A stretch of 54,921 nt of DNA from Nitrospirales bacterium (GTDB taxonomy: Bacteria > Nitrospirota > Nitrospiria > Nitrospirales > UBA8639), in assembly GCA_029261275.1 (NCBI GenBank), contig JAJDBR010000253.1, positions 1 through 54,921 of the forward strand, given 5' to 3'. Below are positions 1 to 7,323 of this stretch, in pieces (position 1 is the stretch's first letter; the number at the start of each line of letters is the position of its first letter). The notes beneath the pieces are model-generated. The model was not told the DNA's origin. It did no database searches and worked only from the letters and a program-made list of their open reading frames with translations. Made by a program: the position numbers and the translations under genes.

Positions 1-447
1 TGCAACAGAGCCATCAACATCGGCGGGCTTGCTCACACCAATGGCCTTCGCCGCGGCATTCAGCCCAATTCCAAACCCCTTCCCGCAAAAGAAGTGAAAC
101 ATCATATCCACATGGGTCATGGCCAAGTCACGGCAATCATCTGTTTCCCCTGATTCTTCTGCCACTATGACGAAATCGAATCCCAATCCATTGTGCGTGA
201 TGATGGTGTAACCTTCCTGCAATTTTGACTTAAGATGCTCGACAAAGGCCGCGACATCCTCTTTGGTCATTTGTGGCGCGTGAGATCCATCCTCATTTTT
301 GGAGCAAAACGTTGTGGCCGAAGGTTCATCGCTACACCATGTGGCCATGCAGGTAATACCCAGCGGCCGATGATCATGTAAATCCCCGAAATTCTCCGGC
401 AGAATTTTAGCTGTTTCTATATCAAACGCCACATATTTACGAAACAT
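1..447 (-). CDS. Predicted DEDD-type 3'-5' exonuclease (RNase H fold), partial
   Basis: The reading frame runs off the left edge, so only the first 149 residues are visible. It starts with ATG at 447 behind a good ribosome binding site (GGAGGGG). An Exo I-like motif FDIET lies at residues 8-12 and an Exo II-like motif HNGLGFDF near residue 98, which places the acidic residues of the DnaQ/PolB-type proofreading fold (seen in sequence plus family knowledge). The later Exo III motif would be outside the window. Such proteins trim 3' ends of DNA or RNA; the precise substrate cannot be told. The gene is transcribed away from the accessory stretch to its right. Confidence 0.7.
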   Translation of the reverse strand, partial: MFRKYVAFDIETAKILPENFGDLHDHRPLGITCMATWCSDEPSATTFCSKNEDGSHAPQMTKEDVAAFVEHLKSKLQEGYTIITHNGLGFDFVIVAEESGETDDCRDLAMTHVDMMFHFFCGKGFGIGLNAAAKAIGVSKPADVDGSVA

Positions 448-497
448 TGGTCAACCCCTCCCCACCATCAAATTAGGAATTGGGACCTTAACATTTC

Positions 498-1022
498 TCA
501 TAGATTTGAGGAAAAGGTAAAATCACACGACGTATCTAGATTGTTCTGAAAAAAGAGGAGCTCTTGAGGGTCGCCCAGAAATAGAATAGAGTTGGCCATG
601 CTAGGCCCATGCCGAGACCCATCCGGATCGAGGACGACCTCAAGGCCTTTAATGATCTCAACTGGACTGCTGCGGGGATGGGAGATAATGCCTTTCTCAC
701 TTCGGCACGTAAACGCTAATTGCAGGAGGTCGACGACAAAGTCTTTGTGACGCAGATCTTACCCAACACTCTCTCCATGGCCCGCATCAATACAATTGTT
801 GGGGCATACTACAAAGTTGAGCCCACCAGCCAATCAGGGTCTTTAAAGTCCAAAAGAAAGAGTTACTCGCCCACAAGGTGCGGCATGTATCTCTGTCAGC
901 CGCTTTGTAGCTTTTGCTTGACAAACATCATACGCCAGTTTGGTTTGTCCAACGTAGTTTCCGTGAGTTTCATCACCACGCAGATACAAAGGCGCAGTAA
1001 GCAAATCTGCTGTATCCTCCAA
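498..1022 (-). pseudogene. Eroded minus-strand reading frame of unknown family
   Basis: One minus-strand frame reads like protein over about 170 codons but is broken by three in-frame stops (TAA at 845, TGA at 836, TAA at 761) before its final TGA at 498. The first intact piece (TTG 1022 to 843) has 59 residues and includes LYLRGDETHGNYVGQTKLAY; the last piece includes GLEVVLDPDGSRHG and ILFLGDPQELLFF. The same frame stays protein-like upstream to about 1169 across another TAA near 1034. The amino-acid make-up is more protein-like than that of the plus-strand frame over the same bases. I do not recognise the family. Decay by point mutation is inferred; chance openness is the alternative. Confidence 0.3.
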
Positions 1023-1192
1023 GACCCTTTACCATTTAAACGCTATTGTATAAAATCCGCAACTTGCCTCCCTAATTATCACAGGACTTGGGTGGAAGAT
1101 CGGATTAAAGTCTCCCTTTGGGCCTACCGATCTTTTGATAACAATGCGCTTCAGATTTCGTCTTCAATTTTTAGCACACGGAAATCGATTGT

Positions 1193-2191
1193 ATGCACTC
1201 CAACGTTAGCCATGGGGCGATTGTCCAGTGTCTCCAGGACGAGTTAACCCCTGGCAGATTAGGCAAACGGTTTCATGACGGAGCAAAAGCTGTCCTGTTG
1301 GAGGATCCCCGCGCGTCTGACATATGGCACGGTCTTTTGAACCCCAAAGCGCCTGCGACATCAGCAACTGGTAGAGGCCTTTTCCCGTCGGACAGTGGCC
1401 TCCTCGAGATGGCCCAGAATCATCTCACTGGTAATTTAGACGCAGGGGACATGTTGCGTTTTATCCCAGGCGGCATTGGTCATATTGCACGGAAGATTAC
1501 TCTTTTCCCTGCATTGGACGGTTCCATAGAGACCATACCCGCCCACATCGCTCACGTTGAAATGCCTCAAGAGCTCTTAAATACCGTCTGGGAGCTCATG
1601 ACCGATGTGTTGCACAGCACCTTCCCAGCCCAGTCTCCCCTCCCACCGTATGTGGTTACCATAGAAATGCTCAAATATCCCCTTTCCTTCGATGAAGTCG
1701 AACAGATCGCTGAGCTGCTTAGCGATGCCAGCGGGGTCTGGACTCGCCTTGCCATGAAAATGGATGTCTGGAAAGTACAGGCAACCGGGCCCTTTGCTAT
1801 CCGATATCTGAGAGAAATTTTTGCCCTCGCATCGCTCATTCCAGGACTCCACAAGCTTCTTTACACAGTGAATTCCTGGATGACCCCGTTTACCCATCAA
1901 CACGTTCCGGAAGGGACTCGCATCATTGGCGATCCGCATTACGATGTCTCGAAGATCGTCACGGCGCTACTCAGTGAGCGCGAGACACTCACCACAGAAA
2001 TCCATACGGGCAAGCAGTGGATCGAATTACCGTTAGACTCTGAACGCCTAGCTATTTTCCCCTCGCAGCAAATTGATCCACACTTCGGTATTCTCCCTAC
2101 CCTGCACCGAATCTTAGTACAAAACCACACTCCTATTGAGCCACCGACAAAACCTAACCTTACATTGTGCCTCACCGTGCGCCCATGTTGA
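1193..2191 (+). CDS. Putative 2OG-Fe(II) oxygenase-like protein
   Basis: A 332-residue frame with ATG at 1193, but no clear ribosome binding site, so the start is uncertain. The C-terminal quarter carries an H-x-D pair (GDPHYDVSKI), then a segment GKQWIELPLDSERL and finally TLHRILVQN about 60 residues later. This is the order expected for the iron-binding His-Asp-His triad and following Arg of isopenicillin-N-synthase-like 2-oxoglutarate/Fe(II) oxygenases (family knowledge). The N-terminal two thirds are not recognisable to me. It stands alone, flanked on both sides by eroded frames, and its end overlaps a broken minus-strand frame by about 20 bases. Function beyond the fold is not predicted. 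Confidence 0.5.
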   Translation: MHSNVSHGAIVQCLQDELTPGRLGKRFHDGAKAVLLEDPRASDIWHGLLNPKAPATSATGRGLFPSDSGLLEMAQNHLTGNLDAGDMLRFIPGGIGHIARKITLFPALDGSIETIPAHIAHVEMPQELLNTVWELMTDVLHSTFPAQSPLPPYVVTIEMLKYPLSFDEVEQIAELLSDASGVWTRLAMKMDVWKVQATGPFAIRYLREIFALASLIPGLHKLLYTVNSWMTPFTHQHVPEGTRIIGDPHYDVSKIVTALLSERETLTTEIHTGKQWIELPLDSERLAIFPSQQIDPHFGILPTLHRILVQNHTPIEPPTKPNLTLCLTVRPC

Positions 2192-2410
2192 ATGCTTCTA
2201 GACGGGCAGAGTAGTCCGCCACTTGCAAAGACAACTCAATGAAGGTAGTCATCAGGTGGTCGACTTCTCGCCCAATTTGAAGACAGCACTGGGCCAGTGG
2301 CACGTCTTCAACCGCATATCTAGCACGATCTCTTTCTGAGTCAATGAGGATGGGGGACGGTTAAACAGGTCAAAATCGTTCCCCACGTCAGGCCCAGGCA
2401 AAAAACCCAT
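2172..2410 (-). pseudogene. Small frameshifted gene of unknown function
   Basis: From ATG at 2410 the minus strand reads MGFLPGPDVGNDFDLFNRPP and then loses sense. A shift of one base near 2350 restores a strongly protein-like helical frame (ERDRARYAVEDVPLAQ, then MTTFIELSLQVADYSARLEA) ending at TGA 2172. The two halves look like one protein of about 78 residues broken by a frameshift. It follows another defective small frame on the same strand and lies downstream of sucD. A sequencing error would give the same picture. Family not recognised. Confidence 0.33.
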
Positions 2411-2431
2411 TTAAAATTCCTATTCATATAT

Positions 2432-2671
2432 CTAAGCATTATTACCTAATTCATTAAGAAAGGCTTCCAATATTTGATGGATACCAAGAGCCACCTTGCC
2501 TTGTTGAGAAGATTGCATGATGACAAGGTGGGCAATCTGAATCGTCCAATGATTGGGTATCGATTCGATCGAATCAATGAACTTTTCGACCACCTGATCC
2601 TAATGTCTAGCTGAGTGGTCAACCCAGGACAGAGGAAGGCTCTTGATTCTAAATGGAATGAACTGAGGGGT
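2432..2671 (-). pseudogene. Small gene interrupted by an in-frame TAG, unknown function
   Basis: The frame opens after a TGA at 2674 and reads LPLSWVDHSARH, meets TAG at 2602, then continues DQVVEKFIDSIESIPNHW and IAHLVIMQSSQQGKVALGIH to a TAG at 2432. The part after the stop could begin at GTG 2593, giving 53 residues, but there is no convincing ribosome binding site. No ATG, GTG or TTG is available for the upstream part. It looks like a small gene with one nonsense change, paired with the frameshifted frame just downstream. Family not recognised. Confidence 0.33.
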
Positions 2672-2687
2672 TCACGGAAGGATTGAA

Positions 2688-3560
2688 TTATCCACGCAAA
2701 ACTGATTGCACCGCGTCGCCAATTTCGGCAGGATTTTTCACGACAGTGACGCCGGCAGATTCCAAGGCAGCCATTTTATCGGCGGCCGTGCCTTTGCCAC
2801 CCGTGATAATCGCACCTGCATGGCCCATACGGCGACCGGGAGGTGCGGTAATGCCGGCAATAAAACTCACCACGGGCTTGGTCATTTCCTGCTGGATGAA
2901 GGCTGCAGCTTTTTCTTCTGCATCCCCACCGATTTCACCGATCATGACCACGGCTTCTGTTTCATCATCGTTCTCAAACATATGTAATAAATCGATATAG
3001 CCCGTGCCAATGATGGGATCGCCACCAATTCCCACGCATGTGGTTTCTCCCAGCCCTAACTGGGTGAGCTGGTTCACCGCTTCATAGGTCAGCGTTCCAC
3101 TTCGAGAGATGACACCCACGCGCCCTTTTTTATGGATGAAGCCCGGCATGATCCCAATTTTGCATTCGTCCGCTGTGATGATGCCTGGGCAGTTCGGACC
3201 TATGAGGCGAGTGGCACGTCCATTGAGAGCACGCTTCACTTTCACCATGTCATTGACAGGGATGCCCTCCGATATACAAATTATTAGCCAAATTCCGGCT
3301 TCAGCGGCCTCTAAAATTGCGTCAGCCGCAAAGGGTGGGGGAACAAAGATCAATGAGGTCGTGGCTTCCGTTTTCTTCACGGCATCACGGACCGAGTTAA
3401 ACACAGGGATCCCTTCGACTTCTTGCCCGGCCTTGCCTGGCGTCACACCAGCGACGACCTCCGTGCCATAGGCTTTGCATTGAGTCGCGTGGAACGACCC
3501 TTCTTTCCCCGTGATCCCTTGCACGACCACTCGTGTATTCTTATTAACCAAAATACTCAT
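2688..3560 (-). CDS. sucD: Succinyl-CoA synthetase (ADP-forming) alpha subunit
   Basis: This 290-residue subunit binds CoA and carries the phosphohistidine; with the beta subunit it interconverts succinate, ATP and CoA with succinyl-CoA. In an rTCA setting it works towards succinyl-CoA. The N-terminal CoA-binding Rossmann domain begins [12 protein letters not shown], and the active-site histidine is in MGHAGA (His247). Length matches the family. ATG at 3560 follows AGGTGA. It is the last gene of the rTCA operon, 47 bases after sucC. Confidence 0.97.
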   Translation of the reverse strand: MSILVNKNTRVVVQGITGKEGSFHATQCKAYGTEVVAGVTPGKAGQEVEGIPVFNSVRDAVKKTEATTSLIFVPPPFAADAILEAAEAGIWLIICISEGIPVNDMVKVKRALNGRATRLIGPNCPGIITADECKIGIMPGFIHKKGRVGVISRSGTLTYEAVNQLTQLGLGETTCVGIGGDPIIGTGYIDLLHMFENDDETEAVVMIGEIGGDAEEKAAAFIQQEMTKPVVSFIAGITAPPGRRMGHAGAIITGGKGTAADKMAALESAGVTVVKNPAEIGDAVQSVLRG

Positions 3561-3607
3561 GCCACGTCACCTTTCACCAATCGAGAAGTATGATTCCAAT
3601 AGCGATT

Positions 3608-4786
3608 TTATTTTTTCTTTTTTCGTAGTGCCACAATGCGTTGGGCCGCTTCCCAAAGGTCAGCGACCCCTTCCACCTTCAAGCCTGATTCAGCCAACAG
3701 CTTTCGGCCCTCTTCGGCATTGGTGCCTTGAAGCCGAACTACAACAGGAAGCTTAATGCCCACTTCTTTGGCTGCTTCAATCACACCATGGGCGATGCGT
3801 TCACAACGGACAATCCCACCGAAAATATTGATAAAGATGCCTTTGACTTTTTTATCTTTGAGCAAAATACGGAATCCGGCAGCCACGGTTTCTTTGGTGG
3901 CGCCTCCGCCCACATCCAAAAAGTTTGCTGGCTCGGAACCGGCAAGTTTAATGACATCCATTGTGGCCATAGCTAACCCAGCACCGTTTACCATGCAACC
4001 AATGTCGCCATCTAATTTGACGTAATTGAGATTATGTTTGCCGGCTTCTATTTCCATGGGATCTTCTTCATGAAGATCTCGAAACTTCTGAATATCAGGA
4101 TGTTTATAGAGGGCACTGTCATCAAAGGACACCTTGCCATCCAACGCGACGAGGCGCTTATCCGTGGTAATCACCAAGGGGTTGATTTCGAGCATGGCAG
4201 CATTTTTTTCCATGAACAAACGATACAAATTGTCCAACATCTGGAAGAACGGCTTCACCACCGCAGGCTCAAGGTCAGGCAAACCTAAACCGAACGCCAG
4301 ATTACGTCCGTTGTAGGCTTGAAATCCTACAGCAGGATCGATAGATTCTTTGAGCACTTTTTCTGGGGTCTGTTCCGCCACTTCTTCAATATCCATCCCC
4401 CCTTCGGTGCTGGCGATAAAGGTAGGAAATCCTGAATCCCGATCCACGAGCAAACTCAGATACAGTTCCTTGGCAATCCCTGCTCCTTCTTCAATGAGCA
4501 ATCGCCTTACTTTCCGTCCTTTGGGTCCGGTTTGATGTGTAACCAAAGTTTTGCCGATGAGGTCTTGCGCAAGACCTGGAACCTCTTCGTGATTCTTGGT
4601 AATTTTGACTCCACCTGCTTTTCCTCGCCCTCCGGCATGAATTTGTGCCTTGACCACATAGACCGATGTCTCAAGAGCTTTCGCCCATTTTTCTGCGGCC
4701 CGAGCATTCTTTATTTCTTTGCCTTTGGGTACCGGGATGCCAAAGTGAGCAAATAATTGTTTCGCTTGAAACTCATGAATATCCAT
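3608..4786 (-). CDS. sucC: Succinyl-CoA synthetase (ADP-forming) beta subunit
   Basis: The ATP-grasp and nucleotide-binding subunit, 392 residues, full family length. It opens with [20 protein letters not shown] and contains the grasp segment [12 protein letters not shown] near residue 53, the EINPLV metal-site motif, and a C-terminal ligase domain with [10 protein letters not shown]. It pairs with sucD immediately downstream and follows frdA, so the product of fumarate reduction is passed to the enzyme encoded next. The C-terminus ends in a lysine run (KKKK). Confidence 0.97.
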   Translation of the reverse strand: MDIHEFQAKQLFAHFGIPVPKGKEIKNARAAEKWAKALETSVYVVKAQIHAGGRGKAGGVKITKNHEEVPGLAQDLIGKTLVTHQTGPKGRKVRRLLIEEGAGIAKELYLSLLVDRDSGFPTFIASTEGGMDIEEVAEQTPEKVLKESIDPAVGFQAYNGRNLAFGLGLPDLEPAVVKPFFQMLDNLYRLFMEKNAAMLEINPLVITTDKRLVALDGKVSFDDSALYKHPDIQKFRDLHEEDPMEIEAGKHNLNYVKLDGDIGCMVNGAGLAMATMDVIKLAGSEPANFLDVGGGATKETVAAGFRILLKDKKVKGIFINIFGGIVRCERIAHGVIEAAKEVGIKLPVVVRLQGTNAEEGRKLLAESGLKVEGVADLWEAAQRIVALRKKKK

Positions 4787-4839
4787 AATGTTCCTTTTTC
4801 AAAGAGGCCATAATGGGCGCTCTGTTTTACTTCCCCTAA

Positions 4840-4860
4840 CCCCTCCTTACAGAGGAGGGG
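4840..4860. repeat. Intergenic inverted repeat CCCCTCCT/AGGAGGGG
   Basis: A perfect 8-base inverted repeat (4840-4847 and 4853-4860) with a 5-base loop in the frdA-sucC gap. There is no T-run in the transcribed direction, so it looks more like a dispersed intergenic hairpin or an RNA-processing site than a terminator. A comparable nested hairpin sits in the frdB-acn gap. Confidence 0.5.
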
Positions 4861-4876
4861 GAAACGGGCTGTCTAT

Positions 4877-6457
4877 CTATACTTGTCGTGTATAGGCTGG
4901 CAACACCATGGGTGAAGTCATCCCTGTGGACACCTGATGACGTTTGGCTTCCGTTCGAAACTGACTCAAATGATCAAGGGTGAGCTTCCCTTGCTTCAAT
5001 GATTTCGCTCGCTCAGCTGCGGTTTGCCCTGCGCGTTTCCCAAATACCATTAAGTCCAAGAGAGAATTTCCCATGAGACGATTGCGACCATGCAACCCAC
5101 CGGATGCTTCCCCCGCCACAAATAAGTTTGGAGCTGGCGTCTCACTCTTCACATCGATTTTGACCCCACCATTTTGATAATGCAGCGTAGGGTAAATCAA
5201 CACGGGGTCTTTACGAATATCGACCTGATAGCGCTCATATTGCCGTACCATGGCGGGGAAATGTTTATCCAAGGTTCCGGGGCCATGTGCGACATCAAGT
5301 AACGGAGTATCGAGCCAGACACCTACACGTCCGGCCGCCGTTCGTACCCCACGGCCCTCTTCGCATTCTTTGATGATCGAAGATGAGACGACATCGCGCG
5401 TATCCAACTCGTTCACAAAACGATCACCTTTGGCATTCACCAAATGCCCACCTTCGGAACGAATACCTTCGGTCACGAGCGCACCAACCAATTGTTCCGG
5501 ATACACTCCACCAGAAGGGTGATATTGAAAGGTATCGATCTGCACGAGCGGCACACCCATGCGATAAGCCAACACCAACGCATCACCGGTCGCCCCATAA
5601 TGGTTACTCGTGGGGAATCCTTGTATATGCAGACGCCCAATTCCACCAGTGGCCAGAATGACGGTTTTCGCCGCCACGACGACGTAGCGTTTATTATCTA
5701 AATCTTGTAAGACCGCGCCCGTGCACGCGCCTTTCCCATCACTCAGCAATTCGACGACCGCACCAAATTCCAAGAGCGGAATTTTTTGATTCAGGACTTC
5801 GTCCTTCAGCACCCGCATGATTTCGAGGCCGGTATAATCTGAACAGGTCAGCAAACGAGCCTTGGAACTGCCTCCGCCTTTTTTGACATGTAAATTACCA
5901 TCGGCCTGGCGATCAAATAGCACACCCAATTCCAACAGCCATTGGCCGATAGAGGGGCCTTCTTCAACCATCACCTTTAAGAGGTCGTGGTCGTTTTTCA
6001 TATGCCCGCCCTTGAGAGTATCCAAGAAATGTTGGACAGGAGAATCATCTGGTGCAACCGCAATCTGCATTCCGCCTTGGGCCATCACGGAATTGGAGTC
6101 GCCTAAACGCAACTTCGTGGCTAACAACACATTCGACCCTTCAGCATGTGCATGAAGCGCCGCAGCACAACCTGCGCCGCCGCCGCCAACGACCAGCACA
6201 TCCACCGAATATTCTGGTGTCAAATCAAATTCAGCAGAAATTGGGCTATCCCCCTCCAGGAGAGTTGCCACTTCAGTGACCGTTGATTCACCAGCATTGG
6301 GACCAAATTTGATGGATCGATACGCCTGACCACGGTGGTCAGGATGATATTTTTTGATGAGAGCATCGCGTTCAGCAGGAGAGAGCTTGGGAAAATCTAT
6401 CGCTCGACGCGCGTCACGAGTTTGATGCACGAGATTCTGTTGCGCCGTGATGTCCAT
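4877..6457 (-). CDS. frdA: Fumarate reductase/succinate dehydrogenase flavoprotein subunit
   Basis: The FAD-bearing catalytic subunit that reduces fumarate to succinate, 526 residues, somewhat shorter than the 570-600 of membrane-bound relatives. An N-terminal extension of about 80 residues precedes the dinucleotide-binding motif VLVVGGGGAGCAAALHAH (residues 87-104). The capping-domain block TEGIRSEGGHLVN and the flavin-binding end GLHGRNRLMGNSLLDL are present. At the position where E. coli FrdA links FAD to His (SHTVAAEGG) this protein has SNSVMAQGG (Asn122), so covalent flavin is unlikely (inference). No membrane-anchor gene is adjacent; the partner is the iron-sulfur subunit upstream. Confidence 0.9.
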   Translation of the reverse strand: MDITAQQNLVHQTRDARRAIDFPKLSPAERDALIKKYHPDHRGQAYRSIKFGPNAGESTVTEVATLLEGDSPISAEFDLTPEYSVDVLVVGGGGAGCAAALHAHAEGSNVLLATKLRLGDSNSVMAQGGMQIAVAPDDSPVQHFLDTLKGGHMKNDHDLLKVMVEEGPSIGQWLLELGVLFDRQADGNLHVKKGGGSSKARLLTCSDYTGLEIMRVLKDEVLNQKIPLLEFGAVVELLSDGKGACTGAVLQDLDNKRYVVVAAKTVILATGGIGRLHIQGFPTSNHYGATGDALVLAYRMGVPLVQIDTFQYHPSGGVYPEQLVGALVTEGIRSEGGHLVNAKGDRFVNELDTRDVVSSSIIKECEEGRGVRTAAGRVGVWLDTPLLDVAHGPGTLDKHFPAMVRQYERYQVDIRKDPVLIYPTLHYQNGGVKIDVKSETPAPNLFVAGEASGGLHGRNRLMGNSLLDLMVFGKRAGQTAAERAKSLKQGKLTLDHLSQFRTEAKRHQVSTGMTSPMVLPAYTRQV

Positions 6458-6495
6458 AGGATTACTTCGAAAAATCGTTAAGTGACTATCAATTG

Positions 6496-7215
6496 CTATG
6501 TGATCGAGGCTGAGGTCTTTTGCAATTCATCATCAGATAATTGCAGAATTCTGTCCCAGTCTTCCTGGTACTCCCCATCTGCAATCTTTTTTATTCGGGT
6601 CGCGAGGCCCTCGGGCTTCTCAGTAAAATGCACGCCCTGCGAACGACTGGCATAGACCGCAACCAGATTAGGTGCAATATCCGCGATACAGACCGGCGCG
6701 CACATCCCGCACATGACGCAGTCCATAAACATATCTGCCACCGCTTTAAAATCACCAAACACCGCCTTCCACACCCCTTCCCTGACATCAATTTTCTGCG
6801 GACACGCCTCGGTGCAGGCATTGCAATTTCGGCATAGCGGAGCTTCTGGATACAGTTCAAATAAATCCTGTTTGGGGTCTTTGAGTTCTGGAAGGTTATA
6901 AATCGCTTTTCGGGCTGGGAAGGCAGGCATGAAGGAAAAGGACATTCCATCTTCCACGGCCATCGAACAGGCTAAACAGGTTTTCACCTTAGGGTCATCT
7001 TTGGTGCGGTAATAGGTTGCACACGCGCCGCAAAATCCACCCAAACACCCCGCTCCTCGCAAGACTTCTTTCCCTGCATACCACATGGCTTTCATCAGCG
7101 TGACGCCAGCCGGAACCTGAAATGGCTTCCCTTCGATTTCCACCGTCACCATTTGTGGTTGAATTTCGCTGGCTTGCTCAGCGAATTGCTGGGGTTTGAT
7201 AGAGTTGTTTGCCAT
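6496..7215 (-). CDS. frdB: Fumarate reductase iron-sulfur subunit
   Basis: Electron-transfer subunit of 239 residues. The N-terminal plant-type [2Fe-2S] domain has Cys57, Cys62, Cys65 and Cys80. Two ferredoxin motifs follow: CRNCNACTEAC (Cys128-138) and CVMCGMCAPVC (Cys166-176). In E. coli FrdB the second motif has a non-Cys at its second position, giving a [3Fe-4S] centre; here all four Cys are present, so a [4Fe-4S] is possible (inference). The protein ends soon after, with no quinone-site features I can recognise. It lies 38 bases upstream of frdA, and no frdC or frdD is seen. Confidence 0.88.
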   Translation of the reverse strand: MANNSIKPQQFAEQASEIQPQMVTVEIEGKPFQVPAGVTLMKAMWYAGKEVLRGAGCLGGFCGACATYYRTKDDPKVKTCLACSMAVEDGMSFSFMPAFPARKAIYNLPELKDPKQDLFELYPEAPLCRNCNACTEACPQKIDVREGVWKAVFGDFKAVADMFMDCVMCGMCAPVCIADIAPNLVAVYASRSQGVHFTEKPEGLATRIKKIADGEYQEDWDRILQLSDDELQKTSASIT

Positions 7216-7245
7216 AATTCGATACCTTACAAAAAGTAGCTAGCA

Positions 7246-7282
7246 TTCATTCCCTCACCGGGCGAGGGAGACAAGGAATGAA
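7246..7282. repeat. Nested inverted repeat between acn and frdB
   Basis: TTCATTCC at 7246-7253 pairs with GGAATGAA at 7275-7282, and an inner CCCTC/GAGGG pair lies inside. There is no clear T-run on the minus strand. It may be an RNA stability or processing hairpin in the polycistronic message, or a repetitive intergenic element. Confidence 0.45.
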
Positions 7283-7323
7283 AGACTTGGGACTGCGTAC
7301 CCTGAGGCCTCACTCTACGATGT

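Noticed and set aside
609-719. Short plus-strand frame of 36 codons (MPRPIRIEDDLKAFNDL)
   Set aside because: No ribosome binding site; it lies antisense to the eroded minus-strand frame and is in frame with the poor frame at 720.
720-1247. Plus-strand open frame of 175 codons starting at TTG
   Set aside because: Composition is Cys/Ser-rich and unlike a protein, it has no ribosome binding site, and the opposite strand over the same bases reads better.
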